Part shown: in pieces, positions 12,901 through 23,743 of the stretch | Position numbering within the stretch: position 1 is the stretch's first letter | Layout: the number at the start of each line of letters is the position of its first letter | Assembly: GCF_008831285.2 (NCBI RefSeq) | Contig: NC_045142.1 | Span: 4,099,501 to 4,163,500, forward strand | DNA from: Nymphaea colorata | Taxonomy: Eukaryota; Streptophyta; Magnoliopsida; Nymphaeales; Nymphaeaceae | DNA: 64,000 nt | Direction: 5' to 3' | Position numbers and translations under genes: made by a program | The notes under the pieces: generated by a model | Database searches by the model: none | What the model saw: only the letters and a program-made list of their open reading frames with translations | What the model was told of the DNA's origin: nothing

Positions 12901-15900
12901 CATGAGATAAGCATGTAATAATAAAACAGGAGATCTCCACAAAGTCAGTACATTGCAAAATAAATATTAAAGGCATAGAACGTACTTTCTCACTGATAGC
13001 AGACTGGATAAGCAAGACATCACTCAATACTTGACTGACTATGTCACCATTGTTCCCATATGTGTCAAAAAAACTCATGTCCTGGTTTAGCAACACTTGG
13101 ACATACTTTGACCTTATGACAGCAGTTTGCCTTTCACCAGTAAGAATCCAGCAGGAGACCTCTGTTAGGAGTTGGGATAAAACATGTAAGATTTTCAAAT
13201 GAATGAAGAGATCAGCAACATCACTGGGGAAGGGGGGAAAAAGAAAAGCCCTGAACGCACCTATCCATCCAGCAGCAAAAACAGCAACAGCTATGTAAAC
13301 GATGTTTAGAGCATGCTGGAGAAACAAACAATGATGATCATTTATCAGAATAGGTACCAGGAAACATGCTGCCCGTACAAAATGTGGTAATGATTATGTG
13401 GCATGCTAATAATCAAAGAGAAAGAAAGAAAAAGGAGAACACAAAAAACCTTGGGCATTCAGGAAAATTTGAATAACCAATACAAGTAGACAATAAACAA
13501 CAAAAACCAGGGGCAATCAGAAACATTTAAATCACCACTATAAGTAGACAACAAACCACAACATGTACATGACTGGCATATGCTAATACTTCTCAAAAAA
13601 AAAAAAAAAGACTATTCAAAGGACTGAAATTGGTAATGAAAAACAGAATCTCAGGGGTGGTCTTGATAGAAAAATAATGACTATCTAAGATGGCAATAGA
13701 GAATTGGCATGACATTCGTGACAAAAATCAAAAAAGGGGGAAATTGTCAATCATGAAGTCAGTGAATAGCCCTGAAGAATAACCATTTGATTTGGAAGAG
13801 GAGAGACATACTAGACAAAAACAAAGGTTCATCAAGCAAAACACGTCAATCATGTGAAAGCTAAAATCAGCAGCAGAAAAACAGCTATGATAAACTAACT
13901 TTCAAACGAACAATCATAAAAAGCTGGCTTAGTGATCTCATATTTAGCTTGAAACTCACTTGCTATACAATTGTACGTACCAACAATTATAATCCATTGA
14001 CCAAAACACTTTTCAGCGAATAAGAATATTTGGATCTTTAAACCATTGAACAAAAAAAAATGAGAGAACAGAGTGATGCCCTTGTTTTGCAAATGAAAGT
14101 ATACTAGATGCTAACTGTAATCTGTAGATTCTGTACCATTAGCACAATTCAGCAAAATTCTTAGCGGTCAGTTATTTACTTGTGAACAGTTGAGTCATTA
14201 TAAAAGATTTACAGAAATAGACTCACAGACAAAAGAGACATATAAAAAAAATCCTGTTGGACAAATTCTTGAAAAGAATGCTTCCACACCAGGTCTTGTT
14301 TATCTGTTCTTTTTTTGAAATGGTTAGAGAATCCTCCAAGATTCCTGTGGAAAACCCCAGGCATCCCTCCCCTGCACCCCAAGAAAGTCTCCTTGAGGCT
14401 TCAGGCCTGCTGCAAGTGACACATAACCTGAATATCAAACTCTAGATCCCATATAACTTGCATGTCAATCAGTATGGTGTTTGAATCCCTATCACTAGCT
14501 TTAACAAATGCCTAAAGGGGAGGAAAGAAAAGTCAAACGCTTGCTATTTATCCTCATTAACTAGTTGCAGCACATCTAAAACTCCCAGCATGTCATAGCC
14601 AAAACGAAACCTGTTAGCCTTATAATTACAGTTACATGCCAAAGGACAAAGAATGCAAATATTTGTCAACATCCGCAGGATAAGAAAGAAACATCACCAA
14701 ATTTCAATAAAAAATCAATTTTCCTTCTGAAAAGAATTGTGCAGCATGTCATTTCGAAACAACTATTGAACCTAAATTAAGATGACAAGCCAAACAACAA
14801 AGACAAGATTCTCAACCTCATCCAATAAAAAACATCATAAGTAGTAACCCAGCTTAATCAGTCACTTTCAAGAAAAGTGAGAGTTACGCTCCCCATACAC
14901 TTGAACCCTTATTTTGCCTATAATATAACAAGCATAAGGATTGACATCAATATTGTTTTCACTTTTCAATAAGTACACACTTAAAAATCATGCTGCAGCC
15001 TACAGCAACCAGCACATTCAAGAGGTTGAAACTGAGGTCAAATCATCTTGCATTCATTTTTTTCTTTTTTATTATGACAGCATGTAAGAAGCATCCCTAC
15101 GAGTCTACGACTCAGGTTCCACCACCAACAAAAGATGAGACCTAGCACTTTTAATGTTTTAAGAACTGTTATCTGAACCTTTAAAGAATAAAAGAAGAAT
15201 TATGTCCATGTACGAAGTTTCAGGGAAGCCTATATTAGCAAGAATGTAGACAAAGGCCCAACAGAGGTACATGCCAAAAACAGCTTCCTTATGCTAGCTC
15301 ACAGGCATGACTTACATCTAACAGATTAGAACTGTGATAACATTTCAATTTGCAATTTTACTGTGTCCACATCTTGTAGAATGTAAGTTTATCTTCGCCA
15401 ACAGCAGTCTTGTAGAAATCCTAGCTTTACATTCTGTCCCTCGTTTATTTATGTTCTAAATTTAGAGCATTAGCAAACGAATTTCTAGATTGCATAAATA
15501 TGTAACATAGAAGCAAGAAATTTAATAAAAAAGGAGATTAGTCAAAGATGAGCAAAGTGGATGACACACTTTATTTTAACTTCTAAATTTCAGCTAAAAA
15601 TAGGCCAATGAAACCAACAGAAAGTCGCAAAACAGCGCCAAATGCATCACTGATTACAAAATTTCATGCAAAGGATGAGAAGAGGAAAGCACATGCTTGC
15701 GGGGTGAAAAATATCCAACAACTTTTACTTTAAAAAGCAATTCAAAATTTTGGAAACACCCATTCCTTGCTGGAATCAGCAAAAAAGAAAACGCTACCAA
15801 AAAGAAATGAAGAAAAATCTCCACCTTCTTGAATTCGTCGAACAGCTGATCAGGGGGCAAATGATCAATCCGCAGAAGGTTGATCACCTTCCCAAAGAAG

Positions 15901-16193
15901 TGCAAATAAACGACAAGGGCCGCTCCATGAGCTGCAGCAGCCAACGAGCCAACGATCATTAGCACCCAATCAAACCCATCTGCACAAGCAAACAGTCTAG
16001 AGAACGGCACGGCAGCGGGTGGGGGTTCAATCTCCTCCTCCGCGTCGAGCTCCGCATCATCTTCCACCGCAAGTGCTTCCGCGTTCGAATCCAAGTAAGG
16101 GGAAGGCGACTCCGGCGGCTCCGAAACCTCTGACACTGGGGTGAGCGGCTGTATATGCGGCGGCGACCACCCGAACAAGCCCCTCGACATCAT
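3952..16193 (-). CDS. ABCB20: ABC transporter B family, ABCB6/ABCB20-like full transporter
   Basis: Eleven exons, in coding order: 16193-15825, 13315-13261, 13161-12986, 12859-12659, 10875-10616, 10511-10201, 10114-9891, 9827-9487, 6800-6010, 5902-5661, 5181-3952. All introns are GT-AG and phases match, giving 1399 aa; Arabidopsis ABCB6/20 are about 1407. The layout is TMD1-NBD1-linker-TMD2-NBD2. The N terminus MMSRGLFGWSPPHIQPLTP is typical of this subgroup. NBD1 has Walker A GRNGSGKS (436-443), signature position LTEEQ (540-544), Walker B ILLLDE (560-565) and Arg596 where an H-loop His is usual. NBD2 has Walker A GVSGSGKS (1185-1192), LTPGQ (1289-1293), ILLLDE (1309-1314) and His1346. A long Ser/Pro-rich linker lies in exon 9. 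Arabidopsis relatives are plasma-membrane proteins linked to auxin export. The choice between the 6 and 20 names is arbitrary. Confidence 0.95.
6842..7083. repeat. Imperfect direct duplication, period about 147 bp
   Basis: 6842-6938 and 6989-7083 share nearly the same run (GATATAGA, GGATAATACAATACAAT, CATTTGACTCTAA, GAGGATCCAGGCTTAGAG, GGAGAGTGG, GATGCAGATG), with a few substitutions and small indels. About 50 bp of unrelated spacer separates the copies. It lies inside intron 8 of the ABCB gene. Confidence 0.85.
8571..9172. repeat. Dispersed-type repeat element rich in GTATCGTACGATAC palindromes
   Basis: GC and word composition change abruptly from the AT-rich intron. The stretch 8997-9165 is packed with variants of ATCGTACGATAC, CGTATCG and GTATCGT. 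The left end reads CAATGTTGTAAAAGGTATAG and the right end reads ATAAGAATAACAATGG. Both ends are bordered by CCTACC (8561-8567 and 9180-9184), which could be a short target duplication. The terminal inverted similarity is weak, so element class and exact borders are uncertain. Confidence 0.5.
9828..9890 (-). other. 63-nt stop-free in-frame intron in ABCB NBD1
   Basis: The exon ending GATACTCAG is followed by GTAAATAAAC. After 63 nt, CTACTCAG precedes GTGGGTAGGG. Removing it restores the family sequence GYDTQ-VGRAG. The intron length is a multiple of three and it has no stop in the reading frame, so a retained copy would add 21 aa just before the signature motif of NBD1. Confidence 0.85.
11076..11175. 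repeat. 46-bp perfect tandem duplication (2.2 copies)
   Basis: The unit starting ATACTCGATAATAAGACATC occurs at 11076-11121 and again at 11122-11167 without change, followed by a partial third start, ATACTCGA. A perfect match in a non-coding intron suggests a recent event or a sequence-assembly duplication. Confidence 0.95.
12276..12552. mobile_element. Short inverted-repeat element, hAT-like MITE
   Basis: The left end reads CTATGTCACAGTGGTACG and the right end, reverse complemented, reads CTATGTCACATAGGTACG: 16 of 18 bases match. The outer flanks are CCAGGAAA on the left and CCAGAAAA on the right, an 8-bp near-duplication as expected for hAT-type insertion. At 277 bp with no coding sequence it would be a non-autonomous element. 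It sits in intron 4 of the ABCB gene. Confidence 0.7.
13316..15824 (-). other. Intron 1 of the ABCB gene
   Basis: This 2.5-kb intron follows the first exon (ends TTCAAGAAG, donor GTGGAGAT) and precedes the 55-nt second exon. It is AT-rich. I see no repeat or coding sequence I can name. Confidence 0.8.
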
Positions 16194-17160
16194 CTTTCCA
16201 CCTTCTTCCCCCTACAATTTCCTCTCACATCGAGTAACAGAAACGCCAAAACCCTAAAACCCGTCAACCAAAACACACTCCCACCAGCCACTCGTCCTTC
16301 AGACGAAATCCATGACCACTAAGAGACAGAGCATCTGCACCTTGCAGTCTTCTCATACATTTTCCAACTCACAGACAAAAACAAAACCCCAAACCACCAC
16401 CCCGCATCAAACCCCGCGCCATAACGGCGAACTAAATCATCCCGGAAGAAACAAAGAACCTATGCATAATCAACTCCAGTGAGACAAAAACTCGGAAAGA
16501 ACCCAAATCAAACACGTTCCTTCAAAGACGCAAACACCAAAAAGCACCAAACCCTAACTCCCAATCTCCCCAAACGCACACGCACAAGCCCCTCTCCAAC
16601 CAAAAAAGCGCCAAAAAAGAAAGCAGACAAAAAAGAAAAAACAGGAAAAAGGCAGAGCCCGAGAAGAAGAAACCCCTCACTAACCGCAGGCCTAGCGCAA
16701 AACCTAGGGCTAAAAGGAAGACCACCACGAAGAGAAATCCAGAAGTCTAGATTCTCACTCTCCAAAGACTCACTGTTCGTCCCCCTTCCTCCTTCGCTCC
16801 AATCCAACCCAAACCAGACGCCTCCGAGATCCGGCGACCGAGTCAACGGAGAGGCAGCAGACAAAGACCCGAAAGTGGGAGCCGCGCCGGAAAAATCTGG
16901 TTCCGCCGACGGGACTCCGGCGACTCGGGAAGAGTGTGAGAGCTCCAACGGAAACAGTCTTCGCTGGCGTCCACTGAGCGAGAATGAGTCCTTTGTGATT
17001 AACGTTCACGCTGGAGCCATCATTACCATCATGAGCCCAACGCGCGCACCCCTACACACACACGCGCGACCCCCGTGTGAATCCCAACCATCTCAATTTA
17101 AATTTCTAAAGGAATCCGGCGGCGCAGGAGCAAAACTACGTATCTCATAGTAACAAAAAG
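16194..17160 (-). promoter_or_regulatory. 5' UTR and promoter region of the ABCB gene
   Basis: This stretch directly upstream of the start codon is richer in GC than its surroundings, as often seen around plant transcription starts. Two telo-box words (AAACCCTAA read on the + strand) occur at 16249-16257 and 16549-16557. Open frames here on both strands look like composition artefacts. The exact transcription start is not visible. Confidence 0.4.
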
Positions 17161-17178
17161 TCTTTAACTTTAGCTCGC

Positions 17179-17184
17179 CACGTG
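17179..17184. promoter_or_regulatory. G-box word CACGTG
   Basis: CACGTG lies about 1 kb upstream of the ABCB start codon. It is the core site for plant bZIP and bHLH factors. A single six-base palindrome is weak evidence of function. Confidence 0.25.
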
Positions 17185-18088
17185 AGCCACATGTTGTCTT
17201 CTTCCCAGGCTACTCCCTACTCTGCAAAATAATTTCCAGAAGAACGCTAATTGAAATGAGGGCTTGATCTTGAAGTTCAAACATTTGTCTTCTCGCTTTT
17301 CCTTTCGCTTCGAAGTTTGAATTTGACTGGTCCGGTGGTTTAAGAAACACGAACGTTTTTTTTTTTCTTCTTTTTCACCTTTTTCTCGCTTCGCTTTTTC
17401 CATTAGCTGTGTAAACAATAATGGGCAGTGAAAGTGATATAAAGGGACGGGATTCGGGTATATTACCGAATCCGAACCAGTAAAGTCGACTGCTTTCGTG
17501 ATTTGGATTTAACTGGATTCAGAATCTCAAATCAAGATCCGAAAAGGTCGCATCTTGGATTTGGGTCTCGGATACGATCTGATATGAATTTTAATTGGTT
17601 GATGCTTTTATATTCATTAATTATCATATTTATTTGATCATTTATAGGTGCTGATGGAATCAGATAGCGGTTTAAAAGGGAAATATTTGGATCTAACGTA
17701 TGACGCTCATAACGTATGATGCAATGTTGTAAACTCCTGAATCAAAAGTATTGAGAAATTTTATTTTCATAAAAGCAAATGAAAAAAATATGTAGACTAA
17801 CTATAAGGAATCATCTTCATAGTTGATTTTTCTGAAGTAGATGATTGAGAGGAAACCAATAAATATAAGATATTTTATTGGTACAGTATTCATTAACAAT
17901 TCTCTTCTCCTTTTTTTTTTCAACCATTGGACTTGGAATTATCAATAGTCAGCCATTTCAATTAAGTTTGTATGTATTGAGGTGCAATTTTGTCTGTTTC
18001 ATTTATTTTCTTTGAGTTTTTTTTTTTTTTTTTTACTGAGATGTCAATTGGTTGGATTTATCTCAAATCCAAACTTGGGTTGTGTTTG

Positions 18089-18165
18089 TCTCAATGGCAT
18101 AGCATAGCTAGTCAAGCCGACGGCAAAATCCTCTATTGACGGTTTGATTATCACGAGGGTCAATT
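18089..18165 (+). repeat. tRNA-derived SINE-like head
   Basis: TCTCAATGGCATAGCATAGC followed by TAGTCAAGCCGACGG resembles an RNA polymerase III box A region shared with other loci in this window. A loose box B-like CGGTTTGATTATC follows about 40 bp later. The 3' end is not defined. Confidence 0.4.
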
Positions 18166-19422
18166 AAATGAGATGTGTTTGATATTCACCAAACACGAAC
18201 ATAGATATGGACCTTGAAGACAAGGGCTTCGGCTCTCATTCGGGTAGCGGATTCTCCTTAAATATGCATTTTTTGTTGTGCAAAATCCTAGTTCTATAAT
18301 AAAGACTGGATGTTAGATATATTTAACCTAATTTGGATCTGAATATAGTATTGGGATCCTTATCAAGTCATATTTGGTATTACCTGGATCTAGTCCAAGT
18401 TTGGTTTATTAACCATTCATATATCATTCTCCTTATTTTTTTTAAACCATTTTTTTCGAAGAAATATTATTTTAATTGGTGCATTTGTTAACAAAAATAA
18501 ATATCAAAATTATACATAAGAGGGAAAATAATAAATTTGTTAATTGCTGGCAAGTCAAACGGAATTTGAGAAAGATCCGAAGAAGAAAAATTCACAAGAG
18601 TTATTGTCACGCCAGCAATTCCTTGACATATTTGAGGCTCTATTTAATAACTTTTGTCATTCTCCTCGAAAATAAATCTCTCCTTCCAAAGCAAAAGACA
18701 AAAGCCAAAGGTGGGTTGAACCAGTAGTCATTTTCCTCCCGCTCCAAAGCAAGTTACCTTTTTTCCTAAAGAGAAACGGAATTTATACATGAACATCTTT
18801 AAAATATACAGTCGATTGGTCAAAATCTATTGGCAAATTAAGAAAATAGTGGACAAAACAATGAAATTGCTAAAGTTTTATGACTTGAATATATTTATTG
18901 AAAACGAAAGGTGGCTTTTTTTTTTTAATTTTCCCTTCGACCATGTGGTCGAAGGGTGGGACACTGTATCCTACCCAGGCTTCGACGCAGCCGAGGACCA
19001 TGAACATAGAACCAACAAATAGTCGGGTATTCTGTATTTCTCTGGAAGGTGAGGTTGTTAATCTCTTGCTTACTCGAAAAAAAAAAATGCAAGAAGGTTC
19101 GGAAGTCTAAAGAAAATATTTTATATACCACATCCCTATTGTCAAATTTGGTTAAAACGACTAGTATGACTAATTATAATATTTATATCATCAAAATATT
19201 TTTCTAATAACACCACAATTAAAAAATTATAACTTTTGAGAAAAAATCAACCAACATCCTTTTGACATATTGACTCACCCACTTAGTATTGCCAAGAAGC
19301 CAAAGGGGTTAGTTGGTTCATGACCCATACAAGGCAATGTATTGACTTTCACCAATATGGGTTGATGACTTAGGGACTTTCAAACACTTGACATTCTAGA
19401 CTTCCCAAACTGCAAATAAAAA

Positions 19423-19568
19423 ATATTTTTTGTAACTTATAATTTTATTCACCTAATGTTTGGTATTCATATAATGGGAGGGTCAATATTTCAACATATT
19501 TTTTGTAACTTATAATTTTATTCACCTAATGTTTGGTATTCATATAATGGGAGGGTCAATATTTCAAC
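19423..19568. repeat. 73-bp perfect tandem duplication
   Basis: The unit starting ATATTTTTTGTAACTTATAA and ending GGTCAATATTTCAAC is present twice, at 19423-19495 and 19496-19568, with no differences that I can see. Confidence 0.95.
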
Positions 19569-20431
19569 AATACCACATGCTTTTATACATATATTTGATT
19601 TTTTCATCAATATAAAATTGAGGATTTTCATGTGCAAATTTGTTGGCATGATATGTAAAGGGTACTTTATTTGGCTTTTTTAAAGCTTGGATTTGGCCGC
19701 GTCAAAAGTATAGGTCATTTTTCTTTTAAACAATGCCTAGTGGACGAAGTTTGTTTTTCAGCGAAATTACAAATAAGCACTCAACTATTGAGGTCTTTAC
19801 GATTGACTACCTAGCATTTAAGAAATTATAGATAAGTGCCTATGTTTATAAGATAATTTGCAAACCACACGGTTTACACATATAAAAACACTAAAGTATA
19901 TTTTCAGATATAAACATGGTCGTTTTAGAAAAGATAACATCTTTTAGCGAAAAGCTTTATCGCAAAAAAGGAGACACAAAGGTTATGGAGAAATCGATTT
20001 GAAAAAAGAATTATGTTTTCCCAAATTCCTTTTTTTGAAATAAATGATATTTTCACAATAAGAGTAAAATGGTATTTCTAATAATATTTTAACAATTTTC
20101 ATTCACAAAACTCGTGTTTGTGAATTATTTTATGGCTACACGGTTATTTGCAATTTCTAGAATGTTAGTTCGCTACTTATCAATACATGGAACATTGGGT
20201 GGTTATTAGAAAGTTTATGTGGCTCTTAATGTATCATGGTGCACATATTATAGGCAAGATTGGTGCCATTCCAGGTATGCATTGTGCAATACATAGTATA
20301 GAAAATGACAGCTTTGGTACCAAGTGAATCTAGTGACTAGCTAAGGGCCCATACACATAGGACTTTGAGTATAATATCATGAAAAGGAAATTGGTGCTGC
20401 TGTCAATCATGCTCTAAAAAAATCTAATGCT

Positions 20432-20432
20432 T

Positions 20433-20507
<75 letters not shown>

Positions 20508-20529
20508 AGTAGTGAAATCCTCCTGCTAT

Positions 20530-20596
<67 letters not shown>

Positions 20597-20618
20597 AGTG
20601 ACATCCTCCTGCTGTCCA
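20432..20618. repeat. Duplicated compound microsatellite (AC)(TA)(GA) plus flank
   Basis: (AC)5 is followed by (TA)n to 20483 and (GA)n to 20507, then AAGTAGTGAAATCCTCCTGC. The set (TA)n-(GA)n-AAGTAGTGACATCCTCC then repeats to 20618. The repeated unique flank shows that the whole block was duplicated, rather than two arrays arising independently. Confidence 0.9.
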
Positions 20619-21789
20619 AATCTCCATTCAATTACAACTGCCCGATTGGGCATGATTAAACACACTATTCGATGTAATGCATCGGATGATATGTTGCGAG
20701 ACGTTGGAGGATATACATAAATATTCGATCTAATTTGGATCATATTGAGTTTTAAATAACTATCCTACATCCAATGCTCTTACATTTGAAAATTGACGAG
20801 ATTCGATTATGAATTCAGAATCAGATACTGGTATGAACATAAAAATTAGATTCAGAGTGTGAAATCCAATTTCATATTTGAATTCGGACATGACTCTTTT
20901 TGCTCGCATTTGAATGAGAATTCAAATCCAAATATATGAATATTTGAATAAATTTGATATGATTAAGAGTCAACTGATTTGAATATGATCCATTGACATC
21001 CCTAACTCAACTATATGAAATAGCTAAAAATATCAAAGGGGCGCGGCCGGCTCTATCGTCCACCTATTAGAGGAGACTGGGGGCTCGCTGGGTTATATGT
21101 TCATAAGAGGGAGGCGGGCTTTCATGCCCTCCCCACTTATCTCTTCAGATATAAAATGTTCCGGATGTCCAATGTTAAAAGATGATTAAAAGAAAAAAGA
21201 TTCCAAATATCTTGCTTTTATTGTATAAGATGAGTTTTATCAACTCTCATAAGTTAGTTCGTAAACATTTATTTATGAATTTGATTATCACTTTTTTCTT
21301 AGTATATTATATTGAACAATGTAAGAATTTTTATTCAGTTGGAAATATTGGAGAGATCTACTGTGAAACACACATATACATATCTTCATATATGTCAAAC
21401 ACTCTAATTCAGAACTTATACGAATATATCTTATGCATTTATAAATATATATCGAATGAAGAGAAAGAGGAACAAAAACAATGAAATAAGTCCCAGTCCA
21501 GCTTCCCACACTAACCTATATTTGGTTGCCATTTTAAGTTTTAGTAAAACACATGCTTTGGGTGTTATTTTGTGAAATTTTAGTTTTGAACCTTACATGT
21601 GTTTATAAAATATTTTATGTGAAAACTTTCAAAATTTCATCATCAAGATCTTGTTATCAGTGAACATGTTTTAGATAAGTATTAGTCGTGAAAAAACAGT
21701 TTGAATAGTTTCATTAAGTTTGGGAGTCACTTGAGTGATTGGTTGTTCACTTAAAAACTATAAATGTTAAGAATAACCAATATAATATG

Positions 21790-21865
21790 TCTCAAGGGAC
21801 ATAGCATAGTTGATTGGGCAGACCGACATGTACAAAAATATGTTGTTGCTCGATTCCAGTAAATG
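21790..21865 (+). repeat. tRNA-derived SINE-like sequence with box A and box B
   Basis: TCTCAAGGGACATAGCATAG, then TTGATTGGGCAGACCGACA, looks like a box A region. About 50 bp later TTGCTCGATTCCAG resembles box B (GGTTCGANTCC). The head matches others at 18089, 29025, 31893, 34189 and 37317. Confidence 0.5.
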
Positions 21866-22639
21866 CTACATTTTGGGACCATAAAGGTCGTATTGTGACA
21901 TTTGTACTCCACCGTATTCTCAAAAGCAGGGAAAATGTGGGGTCTTCGAGCCTTATGCAAGCAGCCAGAACCAATATAATACACACATATTGAATATAAT
22001 AGAACGTTAGACAAAGATATTAATTTAAAATTGAATAGAAAACACCTTGTACACTTATTTTAGTTACAAATATAAAACAAAACGCATCTATTAATTCGAA
22101 TTGAATAAAAAGTGGTTGCTAATACTAATCCACGGGAACATAAAGCGGGGCCAATGGCTTGGAAATAGGCTAGCGGAAAGGGACCCAAGGCCATCCGGTC
22201 AAGTTGGTGGGTCAGGTTCATTAACCGATCCACCCCAATCAACAACCACTTCGCCCCAGTCAATAGATTTAGTTACGGGTCAGACTAGCCCCATTGCCCG
22301 CATTAGGTCAACCGTTTAGGTCTATGTTGAATCTTAAACCTGACAGCTCGACTAAAGATGAGAAGAGTTTTGCAAGAAAGGATGTCTGAATTCTTCTTCA
22401 AGCCAACTTTTTGTTTCAATCCTTTTTGTTGAGAAGGATTGAAATTAGGGGTGGCACCTGCCCTCTCTACTCTGCAGCGGAAGTCATCTGCCTACCATCT
22501 CATCGTCCGGAAAAGTCATCCACTCGACAAGCGAGAGGGGTCAACCGGCATGTGTGCCGGCGGCAAAGAGCAGGTTATATGTTATGACACTCAACAGAAG
22601 ACCATGTGAATATAGTTGCTAATTTATAAACAGATCGGA

Positions 22640-22885
22640 CTTAGATTGTTACTCAGCTATTTAACCAATACCGTCCATCCAAAATAAATGGATGATTAAG
22701 AGAAAAACAAAGAAAAAAATATGCCAACTAATATTATATAATGAAAAACAAAGGAAACAAAAGTAATTAGCATTTTTGTCATCTATTTTTTTTTTTATGT
22801 TTTTCTCACCAATCCATATGCATCAAATGGACGACACTAATTAGTGATTCTGAATAACTAGATCACCATTCACTCATTTATATAT
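22640..22885. mobile_element. Inverted-repeat MITE-like element, same family as 53182-53397
   Basis: The left arm has ACTCAGCTATTTAACC, CCGTCCATCC and GGATGATTAAGAGAAAAAC. The right arm, reversed, has GAATGGTGATCTAGTTATTC, GTCGTCCATTTGATG and GGTGAGAAAAAC. Words, order and spacing match the element in a SULTR4 intron. The right side ends in a short TATATATA run, fitting insertion into TA. It is degenerate and has no coding capacity. Confidence 0.6.
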
Positions 22886-23194
22886 ATAGAGTTTTGAGAT
22901 CATGTTTCTCTAAAAATGACTCACATATTTGACTTCCGATTATTTTGAGCTGTTTGTGCACTGTTAATGGAAGATAGGCCATGGGTCCGTCCTCAAGTGA
23001 TTTAATTATTTAACTCATGTGAGAATGAGACGCCACCCATGATTTACGGTGAAACAAATTATCATATCTTTTATAAAGTTATTGCGATTTCTTTGCTACA
23101 AGCAAGAAAGAACCAAATGTAATAATGAAAAGCGCAACTCTTTAACCCTTCTTTTGGTAAAATTGTAAATGCATGTTATAAATATATGGTTGTT

Positions 23195-23296
<102 letters not shown>

Positions 23297-23743
23297 CCTC
23301 ATGAGAGGAGAGGAGAGAAGATAAAGTGAAAGTGAGAAAATAATTTTATTTTATTATATATATATTTTAAAAATATATGGTTTTTTAAGGAAAAACTTAA
23401 TTTTTATATTTAGATTTAATTTCCATCGTTTAAACTCCATAAAACAATGTTGGCCTCGTACGAGTCAATAGCAAAGATCAACCATTCGCCTTGATCAACC
23501 TTAACGGATCTGATACTTGTTATTGGTTTCAAACCCATACCCGATCCACTCGTACTTCACACTGTTAACTGTTAAGTTTCAAGTGCCTTGGCTACTCGGA
23601 CCGTAAATGATGGCGCCAGGTGTGGGGTCCAGTGACAGGCTCCCGTCCCGCCTTCCGGACGATCCTTCGGCCGGAAGCCACCACCGTTATCTCCTCGCCC
23701 GCCGCCGCAAGCGCCACCGCCCATCCGGCGCCTTCCGCGAGAC

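Noticed and set aside
16479..17150. Long open frames on both strands upstream of the ABCB gene
   Set aside because: They have low-complexity Lys/Pro or Gly/Arg composition and no family resemblance, and they lie in the GC-rich leader and promoter region.
21182..21484. 100-codon open frame in AT-rich intergenic DNA
   Set aside because: The Ile/Tyr/Lys-rich composition is typical of random AT-rich sequence. There is no recognisable domain and no splice or promoter context.
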